This document shows, one piece after another, positions 1-7,752 of a stretch of 64,000 nt of DNA. The notes under the pieces were generated by a model, which ran no database searches, was not told the origin of the DNA, and saw only the letters and a program-made list of their open reading frames with translations. A program made the position numbers and the translations under genes. The stretch is from assembly GCF_013266755.1 (NCBI RefSeq), contig NZ_JABRWJ010000007.1, positions 1 to 64,000 on the forward strand. The letters are read 5' to 3'. Origin of the DNA: Pseudaquabacterium terrae. GTDB lineage: Bacteria; Pseudomonadota; Gammaproteobacteria; Burkholderiales; Burkholderiaceae_C. Position 1 is the stretch's first letter; every line of letters starts with the position of its first letter.

Positions 1-73
1 AGTAACGTCCTACCTGCATGGAGGCCGCCGGCGAGCGCCGGGGGCCTGCACCATCACGGCACGGTGGCCAGGG

Positions 74-121
74 TGGGGGAATTTACGTGTCGATCAGTGG
101 GGGAGTTCGGGTGTCGTTCGG
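74..121. repeat. Tandem imperfect 24-bp repeats
   Basis: Two adjacent 24-bp units both begin TGGGGGA and carry GTGTCG at the same place; 18 of 24 positions agree. They could be the terminal repeats of an insertion element whose body lies left of the window, or binding sites. Nothing in the window decides between these. Confidence 0.5.
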
Positions 122-140
122 GGGCGACGTAGAGCATGAG

Positions 141-210
141 GTGTCGTCCGGTCGTTGTTGATCAAGACCGTGATCCTCGCGACCGATCTTCGGCGGTCAC
201 CGGACGACAC
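141..210. repeat. Perfect 12-bp inverted repeat
   Basis: GTGTCGTCCGGT at 141-152 is the exact reverse complement of ACCGGACGACAC at 199-210, with 46 bp between. The GTGTCG core is shared with the tandem repeats at 74-121, which suggests a common origin, perhaps an insertion sequence end. Confidence 0.6.
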
Positions 211-420
211 GCATGGCATGCGGGGCACATGGTGCATGCACCTGGCTGCTCACTCTTGGCGACGAGTTCGATGGCCGCGAGAAGGACGCCGAGATCGCTC
301 GTCGTCGTGTCGAACAAATTGACAGCTGAGCGCCGTCAAGCAAATGCTTCGAGCCAAAATCAACAACTTGCAAGCAAGGCATACAAATTGCGTTCGGGTC
401 CTCACTTCGGGAGGTCTGCC

Positions 421-1044
421 ATGTTCAAGCTGCTCTTGTGCGCTGTACTCTGGGCCTACGCCGGCGTATCCATCGCCGCGCCAGTAACGTTCTCGTTCGC
501 GGGCTTTCTCATTGCAGTTGATGCACCTCTAGCGGGCGATTTCGCCGTCGGCCACTCGTTCAGCGGCACGATCACCATCGACTCGAACACTCCCGACAGT
601 TCCCCGGGCAACCCAAATTTCGGCAGGTACTCCAGTCCGAACCTCGCGTTGACGGTGGGGGGACACTCCTTTGCCGACCCAGTCGGCCCCGGTGGCGTAT
701 TCGGCGTGTTGAATGGGTTTTCGGACACCCTGAACATCCTCGGAGATGCAACGGGGCCGACCGTTGCCGGACTTACGCCGGCCGGCTACTCCCTCTTCTT
801 TGCCGATACCAGCGGTACGGTGTTTGCGGATGACTCGTTCCCGATCTGGCTGGATTTGAACGACTTCGATAGCGGCGCCACGTTTCGCCTGTCATTCCGA
901 GACTTGAGCACCGGGGACATCTTCGGAATCACCGGCGTCATAAACTCTTTCGCCACGACTTCTGTCCCCGAACCCGGTAGCGTCTGGCTTGTCTTCGCCG
1001 CCCTTGTGCCGCTGCTCGCTGCCCGTCGCCGCAGCCGGGCTTAA
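421..1044 (+). CDS. PEP-CTERM sorting domain protein
   Basis: An exported protein of 207 residues with an N-terminal signal peptide (about residues 1-20, ending SIAA) and a C-terminal PEP-CTERM tail: VPEPG, then a hydrophobic segment, then a basic AARRRSRA end. In this family the tail is cleaved by an exosortase system linked to exopolysaccharide production. The body has no catalytic motif that I recognise and looks like the beta-rich, Gly/Asp/Ser-rich surface proteins of the family. The start at 421 is chosen because a GGGAGG ribosome site lies at 409-414 and the signal peptide begins there; an in-frame extension to 136 has no such support. It lies inside the probable integrative element, and no exosortase gene is in the window. 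Confidence 0.85.
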   Translation: MFKLLLCAVLWAYAGVSIAAPVTFSFAGFLIAVDAPLAGDFAVGHSFSGTITIDSNTPDSSPGNPNFGRYSSPNLALTVGGHSFADPVGPGGVFGVLNGFSDTLNILGDATGPTVAGLTPAGYSLFFADTSGTVFADDSFPIWLDLNDFDSGATFRLSFRDLSTGDIFGITGVINSFATTSVPEPGSVWLVFAALVPLLAARRRSRA

Positions 1045-1152
1045 GTCTCCTCCACACCGATCTCGGCCCAAGGCAGACCAGGTAGGGCTCGACTTCTTGC
1101 GCTCATCGCAGCCTCTCGTGAAACCAGACCGTGCACGATCAACTGGGCCTCG

Positions 1153-3177
1153 TCAGGCGCTCCGGGCATTACGTTCTTTGATGCTTGCGGCGATCTCTAC
1201 GGCGCGCAGGCCCGCGCGTACATCGAAAGGCGCGATTGCGGGTAGGCTGAAATTGAGCAGCGAGACTCGGCTCAGCAAGCCCGCGCCCTTAACGTCCTTC
1301 GAGTAGCGCACGTCTGCGTGCTGCTTGCCACGCTTGTGGCCGAGCAGTTCGTACTTGCGGCGCCCGGTCGTGCCCGTTTCTTCAAGCGCGTTGGCGAAGG
1401 CATGACGAAGCGAGTGGAACACCTTCTTCCCGTTTCGCGGGATGCCAAGCTGATCCCCTAGGAAGCGGTCGTTGAACCACTTCCCTGCGTCCTTGCCGTA
1501 GCCCTTGTCTGCGTCGAAACGAAGTTCGGGGAACAGCCGCTCATGTCCCGCGGCACGTAGCGCGGCTGCGTAGCCGAGGAGGCCGAGCTCGACCAGGTGA
1601 GGGTGGATCGGAACGTCTCGCTGGGCGTTCACAGTCTTGAGCCGCTTCTCGGCACCTTCCACATCCGGCTCCTCGTCAGCCGGGTCGAGGTCCAGCTTGT
1701 CGGCACGGTCGAGCGAGAAGTGGATGTAGACGTTGCCCTTCTCGTCGAGCTTGAGGTCGTCCAGGTACAGCTGGCTAAGTTCGTTGAGACGGCCACCGGC
1801 ATATATCCCCAACAGCGGCAACCAGTAGTAGAACGATCGGAAGTGACGCGACAGGACGCCACGGGTGTTCACCACCCGGCCCTTGGCGTACCACTCGCTG
1901 GAGAAGATCAGCGCGAGGTCTTCCTGCGAGAAGAGGTCGCGCTCGTCCTCGTCCTTCTCTGTCTTCTCCGGGCGACCGGACGCGAAGGTTGCCGCCGGAT
2001 TCGCGGTCATGTAGGTCTTGCTCATCGCCCATCGAAAGCACTCGCCCAGCTTCGACACGTACGTGTGAACGGTATCGATCGACATGCACACAGCGCATGG
2101 GTTCGAAGAGATCCACTGCTCGATCTTGGGCCAAGTCAGTTCGTGGCCGAGGTCGCGACACATCTTGGAGAGGTCTGGGCCTGTAGGTAGCTGGCGAAGA
2201 CGTTGCGCGTACTCGTCGACAATGTCCTCTCCTTCAGGCATCAGGCACAGTTCTCCCGACAGCCTGTCGCCGACAAGAGGGACGAACCACTTCAGCCGGT
2301 TCTCGCCCTGGCGAATCACCGTGGCACTCCAGGCGGGCTTGCTTTCAGCGCCCTTCGGGCGGCTCTTCATCCTGACAAACTCACGGATGATCGAGCTCAC
2401 CGGCTTTGCGGCATGGCGGTGCTCTGACCCGTTTTCGCGTCGGACGGGCTCTGGCCGTTGCGCCGCGTCCTTAGCTGTCGCACGGGCCTTCTCGATCAAC
2501 TCCTTGCTCAGGGTGGACAGGGTAGCGAGGCGGAAAGTCTCGACGTGGCTTTTCGCCACCCACAAGTCGTCCGTGCCGATGTCGATGCCACCTGGTCGGA
2601 TGAGGAACAGCGCGTGCACTTCCGTGCTGATCCGACCGGAGCCGATCCTCTTGCCTTGCCTCAGTGTTTCGGCAACGAAGTCTGGCTCAAGGAACTGGAC
2701 GTAGCCCGAGACGGAAGTCAGCTCGCAGAGGTCGGCGACGCTGTCCAGCACGTACCCGCCCGTGTCCTCTCGGTTGATCTGGTGTCCCGGCAGCACCTGA
2801 CTGGGGTCCCAGCCTTCCCAGTGCAGCGCGTATGCGTACAAAGCGTTGCCGTGGTTGATCGCAAGCTCCGTCGCAAGGAGGAGGGGATCAGTACCAAGCG
2901 CTTCGGCGGCGTCTTTAAGGGGAAGAAGTCCCTCGCCCAGCAGGCGAGGACTCCCGTGAACGATGGCGGCGATGTCCAAGCGATCCAACTCGCGGAAAAA
3001 GCTGCGCCAGGTCGCTTGCACGACCGCGGCAACCTTCATCGCGGACGAGCGCTCCCGGCAGCCGGTTGAGCTATGGATCTCGCGCCGCCCAAGACGGCGC
3101 TGTAGGCGGGCCGGAACGCAGACCCGAGCAACGTAGATCCCACTGGTTCGCCTGAGCAGGCAGAGACCGTACCCCAT
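1153..3177 (-). CDS. Tyrosine recombinase/phage-type integrase
   Basis: A 674-residue site-specific recombinase. The catalytic set of the tyrosine recombinase family can be read: Arg463 (AGGRLNEL), His588 and Arg591 (HSLRH), His614 (LLGHKRG) and the nucleophile Tyr625 (VRYSK). The N-terminus (LLRRTSGIYVARVCVPARL) matches the short beta-rich DUF6538-type domain found at the start of large integrases of genomic islands, which supports the start at 3177. The gene begins 87 bp beyond the 3' end of tRNA-Gly and reads away from it, the usual arrangement for an island inserted in a tRNA gene. It most likely moves the element whose body extends left of the window. No excisionase is seen in the part present. 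Confidence 0.93.
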   Translation of the reverse strand: MGYGLCLLRRTSGIYVARVCVPARLQRRLGRREIHSSTGCRERSSAMKVAAVVQATWRSFFRELDRLDIAAIVHGSPRLLGEGLLPLKDAAEALGTDPLLLATELAINHGNALYAYALHWEGWDPSQVLPGHQINREDTGGYVLDSVADLCELTSVSGYVQFLEPDFVAETLRQGKRIGSGRISTEVHALFLIRPGGIDIGTDDLWVAKSHVETFRLATLSTLSKELIEKARATAKDAAQRPEPVRRENGSEHRHAAKPVSSIIREFVRMKSRPKGAESKPAWSATVIRQGENRLKWFVPLVGDRLSGELCLMPEGEDIVDEYAQRLRQLPTGPDLSKMCRDLGHELTWPKIEQWISSNPCAVCMSIDTVHTYVSKLGECFRWAMSKTYMTANPAATFASGRPEKTEKDEDERDLFSQEDLALIFSSEWYAKGRVVNTRGVLSRHFRSFYYWLPLLGIYAGGRLNELSQLYLDDLKLDEKGNVYIHFSLDRADKLDLDPADEEPDVEGAEKRLKTVNAQRDVPIHPHLVELGLLGYAAALRAAGHERLFPELRFDADKGYGKDAGKWFNDRFLGDQLGIPRNGKKVFHSLRHAFANALEETGTTGRRKYELLGHKRGKQHADVRYSKDVKGAGLLSRVSLLNFSLPAIAPFDVRAGLRAVEIAASIKERNARSA

Positions 3178-3182
3178 TGTGA

Positions 3183-3203
3183 CCCCACTTCGTAGTAGTG
3201 GGG
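3183..3203. promoter_or_regulatory. Hairpin just upstream of integrase
   Basis: CCCCACT (3183-3189), a 7-nt loop and AGTGGGG (3197-3203) form a perfect 7-bp stem starting 6 bp upstream of the integrase start. In the minus-strand message it would sit over the ribosome entry site, so it could be an operator, a recombinase arm site or a translation-limiting hairpin. The role is inferred only. Confidence 0.45.
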
Positions 3204-3263
3204 TGCGCGGACGTCGGTCGTAGCCTCACAAAGTCCTTGTGCCAGAAGCACTTAGAGCATTCG

Positions 3264-3337
3264 TGGAGCGGGTGAAGGGAATCGAACCCTCGTATGAAGC
3301 TTGGGAAGCTGCCGTTCTACCATTGAACTACACCCGC
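3264..3337 (-). tRNA. glyT: tRNA-Gly (anticodon TCC)
   Basis: Read on the minus strand this is a 74-nt tRNA beginning GCGGGTG and ending CACCCGCTCCA, with an encoded CCA. The acceptor stem pairs fully, the T arm has GGTTCGATTCC, and the anticodon loop is TTCCCAA with anticodon TCC. The anticodon stem has one C-T mismatch. The sequence is very close to glycine tRNA(UCC) of other proteobacteria. Its 3' end faces the integrase gene, so it is the likely attachment site of the element to its left. Confidence 0.96.
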
Positions 3338-3420
3338 AGCGGCGGCTAGTGTAGCGTGGCAAACCACCGTAATAACCTGCGTGGCGGCATGCGGGCCGCT
3401 CGGGCATCATGCGGCGCGCG

Positions 3421-4338
3421 ATGAACGAGCCGATCCAGCTGCTGTACCTCGGCACCGAGGTGCCCGACCTCGGGACCTCGGCCTATGGCCCCTTCGTGCT
3501 GCACCCGCTCGGGTCGCTCGACGAGCTGAGCGATGCGCTGGGCCAGCAGGCGAGCGACGCGGTCGTGATCGCCTTCGATGCCGCCGACACGCTGTCGACA
3601 CTTTCCGCCTGGCCGGCGCTGTCGCGCGCATTGCTCGATACCGCGATGGTCATCGTCGCGCCCGAACCCGATGCCGCCGAGGCCTTGCGCCTGCTGCGGC
3701 TCGGCGTGCAGGACGTGCTGCCGACGCGCGAGGCGGGCGCCGATGCGCTGGCGCGGTCGGTGCGGCTGGCGGTCGAGCGCAAGCGCGCCGAGCGCATGGC
3801 GCGCAAGGCCTATGCGACCGACCTGGCCACCGGCCTGCCCAACCACGCGCAGCTGATGGAACACATGACGCACCTGCTCGCGTTGCGCGAACGGGAGCCG
3901 GCGGCAATGGCGCTGCTCGCGGTGCGGCTCGACGGCCTGGCGGCCACCGAGGCCAGGCTCGGGGCCGAAGCCGCCAACGTGCTGCGCCGCAAGGCCGCCG
4001 TGCGGCTGCGCTCGGGCCTGCGCGCGAGCGATGTCGTCGCCTCGGTCGGCGGCGACACCTTCGCGGTGCTGCTGGCGTGGATCGACGACGAGGGGGCGGC
4101 CGACGGGGTCGCGGCCAAGCTCGGCGCCGCGCTGCGGCGGCCCTTCAGCGTTGCCGGGCAGGAGCTGAGCTTGAGCATCAGCGTCGGCGTCGGCCAGTAC
4201 CCGTCGCAAGGCAAGGATGCCGACGGGCTGCTGCGGCGTGCGCTGGCCCATGCGACCGGCGTGGCCGCGGTCGGCGCTTCGGTGCACGGCCTGCGCAGCA
4301 CCGAGCGCCGCGATCCGGCCGCGAACGACGAGCTCTGA
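3421..4338 (+). CDS. Pseudo-receiver plus degenerate GGDEF protein
   Basis: A 305-residue protein with a receiver-like N-terminal region (about residues 5-118: AVVIAFDAAD, TAMVIVAPEPD, GVQDVLPTRE) and a GGDEF domain (about 130-295). The diguanylate cyclase signature reads GGDTF (210-214), so the catalytic Glu is Thr and cyclase activity is unlikely. The inhibitory-site motif RxxD is kept five residues upstream (R201-A-S-D204), so the domain may bind cyclic di-GMP as a receptor. The conserved DLATGLPN (134-141) marks the domain start. The start at 3421 is favoured over an in-frame ATG at 3409 because it fits the fold; neither has a clear ribosome site. It converges with gabD, 33 bp apart. Confidence 0.8.
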   Translation: MNEPIQLLYLGTEVPDLGTSAYGPFVLHPLGSLDELSDALGQQASDAVVIAFDAADTLSTLSAWPALSRALLDTAMVIVAPEPDAAEALRLLRLGVQDVLPTREAGADALARSVRLAVERKRAERMARKAYATDLATGLPNHAQLMEHMTHLLALREREPAAMALLAVRLDGLAATEARLGAEAANVLRRKAAVRLRSGLRASDVVASVGGDTFAVLLAWIDDEGAADGVAAKLGAALRRPFSVAGQELSLSISVGVGQYPSQGKDADGLLRRALAHATGVAAVGASVHGLRSTERRDPAANDEL

Positions 4339-4371
4339 GCTGGGCTCGGCAGCTCTGTCTGCGCTTCAGGC

Positions 4372-5895
4372 CTACTTCAGGATGTCGCCGAAGCAGAGGT
4401 ACTTGACCTCGACATAGTCCTCGATGCCCTGGCGTCCGCCCTCGCGGCCGAGGCCCGATTGCTTGACGCCGCCGAAGGGCACCTCGGCGGTCGAGATCAG
4501 GCCGGTGTTGATGCCGACCATGCCGTATTCCAGCGCCTCGCCGACGCGGAAGATGCGGCCGACGTCGCGGCTGTAGAAGTAGCTGGCGAGGCCGAACTCG
4601 GTGGCATTCGCCGCGGCGATCGCGTCGGCCTCGCTGTCGAAGCGGAACACCGGCGCCACGGGGCCGAAGGTCTCCTCCTTCGCGCACAGCATCTCGCTGG
4701 TGACCTCGGCCAGCACCGTCGGCGCGTAGAAGCGCTCGCCGATCTTCTGGCCGCCGACGACGATGCGCGCGCCCTTGGCGACCGCGTCGGCGACGTGGCG
4801 CTCGACCTTGTCGATCGCCGCGAGGTCGATCAGCGGGCCCTGCGTGACGCCGGGCTCGAAGCCGTTGCCGACCTTCAGCGCCTGCGTCTTCTCGGACAGC
4901 CGGGCGACGAAGCGTTCGTAGATGCCGGCCTGCGCATAGATGCGGTTGGCGCAGACGCAGGTCTGGCCGGCGTTGCGGTACTTGCTCTGCATCGCGCCTT
5001 CGACCGCCGCGTCGAGGTCGGCATCGTCGAAGACGATGAAGGGCGCGTTGCCGCCGAGCTCGAGCGAGAGCTTCTTGATCGACGATGCGCACTGGCGCAT
5101 CAGGATGCGCCCGACCTCGGTGCTGCCGGTGAAGGACAGGTGGCGGATGATGTCGCTCGAGCACAGCACCTTGCCGATCTCGATCGAGTTGTCGGCGTCG
5201 GCGCTGATGATGTTCAGCACGCCGGCCGGCATGCCGGCGCGCTGCGCGAGCTCCGCCACCGCCAGCGCCGACAGCGGCGTTGCCTCGGCGGGCTTGATGA
5301 TCACCGGGCAGCCGGCGGCCAGCGCCGGCGCGACCTTGCGCGTGATCATCGCGATCGGGAAGTTCCACGGCGTGATCGCCGCGCAGACGCCGATCGGCTG
5401 CTTGATCACCAGATAACGCTTGTTCTGATCGGTGCTCGGGATCGTCTCGCCGTAGATGCGACGCGCCTCTTCGGCGAACCATTCGATGAAGCTGGCGCCA
5501 TAGACCACCTCGCCGCGTGCTTCGGCCAGCGGCTTGCCTTGCTCGGCGGTCATGATGCGGGCCAGGTCGTCGGCGTGCTGGTTCAGCAGCGCGAACCACT
5601 TCATCATCACCGCGGCGCGCTCCTTCGCGGTCTTCGCGCGCCACGGGCCCCACGCCCTCTCGGCAGCAACGATCGCGTTGTGGCAGTCGACCGGGCCGCA
5701 GTTCGCGACGTCGGCGAGCTTCTCGCCGGTGGCCGGGTCGGTGATGTCGAAACGCGCATTGCCGGTGATCCATTCGCCGCCGATCAGCGCATCGGTCTTC
5801 AGCAGGCTCGGGTCGTTCAGGGTCGCCAGTGGCGTGGTCTTCATGTCCATTGCAGCAGTCTCCAGGGGGCTTGGCTGCAACTCTACTTCGCTCAT
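4372..5895 (-). CDS. gabD: NAD(P)-dependent succinate-semialdehyde dehydrogenase
   Basis: A 507-residue aldehyde dehydrogenase that should oxidise succinate semialdehyde to succinate in the cytoplasm. Visible are TPWNFP (175-180), the cofactor-binding KPAE (201-204), the general base Glu279 (LELGG) and the catalytic Cys313 (NAGQTC). Overall sequence fits the GabD group better than other aldehyde dehydrogenases. The start at 5895 is chosen because its ATG overlaps the stop of the upstream ureohydrolase as ATGA, which suggests translational coupling; a later ATG at about 5844 is possible. It is the last gene of the run that begins with gabT, whose transaminase product is its substrate. Confidence 0.92.
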   Translation of the reverse strand: MSEVELQPSPLETAAMDMKTTPLATLNDPSLLKTDALIGGEWITGNARFDITDPATGEKLADVANCGPVDCHNAIVAAERAWGPWRAKTAKERAAVMMKWFALLNQHADDLARIMTAEQGKPLAEARGEVVYGASFIEWFAEEARRIYGETIPSTDQNKRYLVIKQPIGVCAAITPWNFPIAMITRKVAPALAAGCPVIIKPAEATPLSALAVAELAQRAGMPAGVLNIISADADNSIEIGKVLCSSDIIRHLSFTGSTEVGRILMRQCASSIKKLSLELGGNAPFIVFDDADLDAAVEGAMQSKYRNAGQTCVCANRIYAQAGIYERFVARLSEKTQALKVGNGFEPGVTQGPLIDLAAIDKVERHVADAVAKGARIVVGGQKIGERFYAPTVLAEVTSEMLCAKEETFGPVAPVFRFDSEADAIAAANATEFGLASYFYSRDVGRIFRVGEALEYGMVGINTGLISTAEVPFGGVKQSGLGREGGRQGIEDYVEVKYLCFGDILK

Positions 5896-6854
5896 CGGTA
5901 GCTCACTTTCGGCAGCACGCAAAGCATCTCGTACAGCAGGTTGGCGCCGAGCAGTGCGGTGTTGCCGCTCGGGTCGTAGGGCGGCGAGACTTCGACCAGG
6001 TCGGCGCCGACCAGCGTCAGGCCGCGGCAGCCGCGGATGATCTCCAGCGCCTGCGGCACCGTGAGCCCGCCGATCTCCGGCGTGCCGGTGCCACCGGCGA
6101 ACGACGGGTCGATGCCGTCGATGTCGAAACTGAGGTAACAGGGCGCGTCGCCGATGCGTTCGCGCACCTGCTGCATCAGGGGGCTGAGTGATTGGTACCA
6201 GACCTCGTGCGCCGGCACGATCGTGAAGCCCTGGCGGCGCGGCCAGTCGAAGTCATCGGCGGCATAACCGGTGCCGCGCAGGCCGATCTGGAACACGCGG
6301 TCACACTGCAGCAGCCCCTCGTCGACCGCGCGGCGGAACGGCGTGCCGTGGGCATAGGGCTCGCCGAACATCTCGTCGTTGACGTCGGCATGCGCATCGA
6401 CGTGCACCATCGCCACCGGGCCGTGCCGCGCGGCCAGCGCGCGCAGGATCGGCAGCGCGATCGTGTGGTCGCCGCCCAGCGTCAGCGGGATGCAGTTGGC
6501 GGCGAGCACACGTTCGTAGAAGCTGCGGATGATCGCCAGCGACTTGTCGATCGAGTAGGTGTTGATCGGCACGTCGCCCAGGTCGGCGACCTGCAGCGTG
6601 TCGAAGGGCGCGGCGCCGGTGGCCATGTTGTAGGGCCGCAATAACGCCGATTCGGCGCGGATCTGGCGCGGGCCGAAACGCGCGCCGGGGCGGTGGCTGG
6701 TGCCGATGTCCAGCGGCACGCCGATGAAGGCGGCGTCGAGCCCGTCGGGCCGGTCGGCCTGCGGCAGGCGCATCATCGTCGCGATGCCGCCGAAGCGCGG
6801 CATCGCATTGCCGCTCAGCGGTTGTGCGCGCGGCGTGGCGAGTCCATCACTCAT
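5892..6854 (-). CDS. Ureohydrolase: guanidinobutyrase or agmatinase
   Basis: A 320-residue enzyme of the arginase/agmatinase family, which splits a guanidino group to release urea using two Mn ions. The metal motifs are complete: GGDHT (127-131), VDAHADVND (152-160) and the SFDIDGIDP segment with its GTGTPE end (242-260). Agmatinase would give putrescine, while 4-guanidinobutyrase would give GABA. Because gabT and gabD lie in the same run and no putrescine-oxidising gene does, guanidinobutyrase (gbuA-like) is the more economical reading, but sequence alone does not settle it. The start at 6854 overlaps the end of the previous gene by 8 bp and its stop overlaps gabD. Confidence 0.88.
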   Translation of the reverse strand: MSDGLATPRAQPLSGNAMPRFGGIATMMRLPQADRPDGLDAAFIGVPLDIGTSHRPGARFGPRQIRAESALLRPYNMATGAAPFDTLQVADLGDVPINTYSIDKSLAIIRSFYERVLAANCIPLTLGGDHTIALPILRALAARHGPVAMVHVDAHADVNDEMFGEPYAHGTPFRRAVDEGLLQCDRVFQIGLRGTGYAADDFDWPRRQGFTIVPAHEVWYQSLSPLMQQVRERIGDAPCYLSFDIDGIDPSFAGGTGTPEIGGLTVPQALEIIRGCRGLTLVGADLVEVSPPYDPSGNTALLGANLLYEMLCVLPKVSYR

Positions 6855-7710
6855 CGTCGTACTCCGCAAAGAAGCGGCCCAGCTGCGCATCGGGAATCTG
6901 CTGCTCCGCGAAGCTGAAGGTGCCACGCTCGCGCATCTCGTCGGCGGCCCGGCGCACGAGGCCGAAGGTCGCGCGGGCCAGGCTGCCGCCGATGCTGATG
7001 CGGCGCACGCCCATCGCGCCGAGCTCCTGCACCGAGAGGCTGGCGCCGGTCAGGCCCATCACCACGTTCATCGGCGCCGCGACTTCGCGCACCAGCGCGG
7101 CGAGGACGCCTGAGTCGCGCACGCCTGGCACGAAGAGGCAGTCGGCGCCGGCTTGGGCGTAGAGGCGGCAGCGCTGGACCGCTTCGTCGAAGGCGTCCGG
7201 ATGGCCGCACAGGAAGGCATCGCTGCGCGCCGTCAACGTGAAGTCCAGGCCGCTCGCATCGGCCGCCGCGCGGGCCGCGGCGATGCGCTCGGCGGCCGTG
7301 CCGGCATCGAACAGCGGCGCGGCGGCGTCGCCGGTCGCATCCTCGATGTTGCCGCCGGCCGCTCCGGCGTCGATCGCCAGCCGGATCGTCTCGGCCACGT
7401 CGGCGGCCGTCGGGCCGTAGCCGGCCTCGAGGTCGGCGTTCACCGGCACCGATACCGCATGCGTGATGCGCCGGATGTTGTCCATCATCTCGCTGCGACT
7501 CACGGCGCCGCTGCCGTCGGACCGGCCCAGGGAGTAGGCGATGCCGGCGCTCGTCGTCGCCAGCGCGGCGAAGCCGCCGGCCTCGAGCAATCGCGCGCTG
7601 CCGGCGTTCCAGGCGTTGGGCATCAGGAAGACGGCCTCCGCGCGGTGCAGGGCTCGAAAGGCTCGGGCGCGCGCAGCGAGGTCGGCGGCGGTGACATCGA
7701 GACGGGGCAT
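6847..7710 (-). CDS. Isocitrate lyase/PEP mutase family protein
   Basis: A 287-residue TIM-barrel protein of the isocitrate lyase/phosphoenolpyruvate mutase superfamily. The metal-binding stretch VNADLEAGYG (about residues 92-101) and the following GGNIEDATGD are typical of the short members often annotated as 2-methylisocitrate lyase-like or oxaloacetate decarboxylase-like. The KKCGH loop of true isocitrate lyases is not present, so a lyase on isocitrate is not supported. It overlaps the ureohydrolase by 8 bp and follows a binding-protein gene by 42 bp, so it is part of the operon. Its step in the pathway is not clear. Confidence 0.85.
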   Translation of the reverse strand: MPRLDVTAADLAARARAFRALHRAEAVFLMPNAWNAGSARLLEAGGFAALATTSAGIAYSLGRSDGSGAVSRSEMMDNIRRITHAVSVPVNADLEAGYGPTAADVAETIRLAIDAGAAGGNIEDATGDAAAPLFDAGTAAERIAAARAAADASGLDFTLTARSDAFLCGHPDAFDEAVQRCRLYAQAGADCLFVPGVRDSGVLAALVREVAAPMNVVMGLTGASLSVQELGAMGVRRISIGGSLARATFGLVRRAADEMRERGTFSFAEQQIPDAQLGRFFAEYDDE

Positions 7711-7752
7711 CAGGCTTCCTTTCGTGATCGAGACGTGGCGTGCGGGCCAGTG

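Larger units (their letters stand above)
1..420. other. Gene-free left edge with short repeats
   Basis: No convincing gene is seen before the PEP-CTERM start at 421. The stretch holds two imperfect 24-bp tandem repeats (74-97 and 98-121, 18 of 24 identical, both containing GTGTCG) and a perfect 12-bp inverted repeat (141-152 and 199-210). From about 300 the sequence becomes more AT-rich, as upstream regions of transferred genes often are. The repeats resemble the multiple end repeats of some insertion sequences, but no transposase is visible, so this is only a suggestion. Confidence 0.5.

Noticed and set aside
74-121. Possible CRISPR fragment from the tandem 24-bp repeats.
   Set aside because: Only two units, no spacer between them, poor identity and no cas gene.
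1045-1152. A copy of the tRNA-Gly 3' end as the second attachment site.
   Set aside because: Neither this gap nor the first 420 bp matches the last 20-50 bases of the tRNA, so the other end must lie outside the window.
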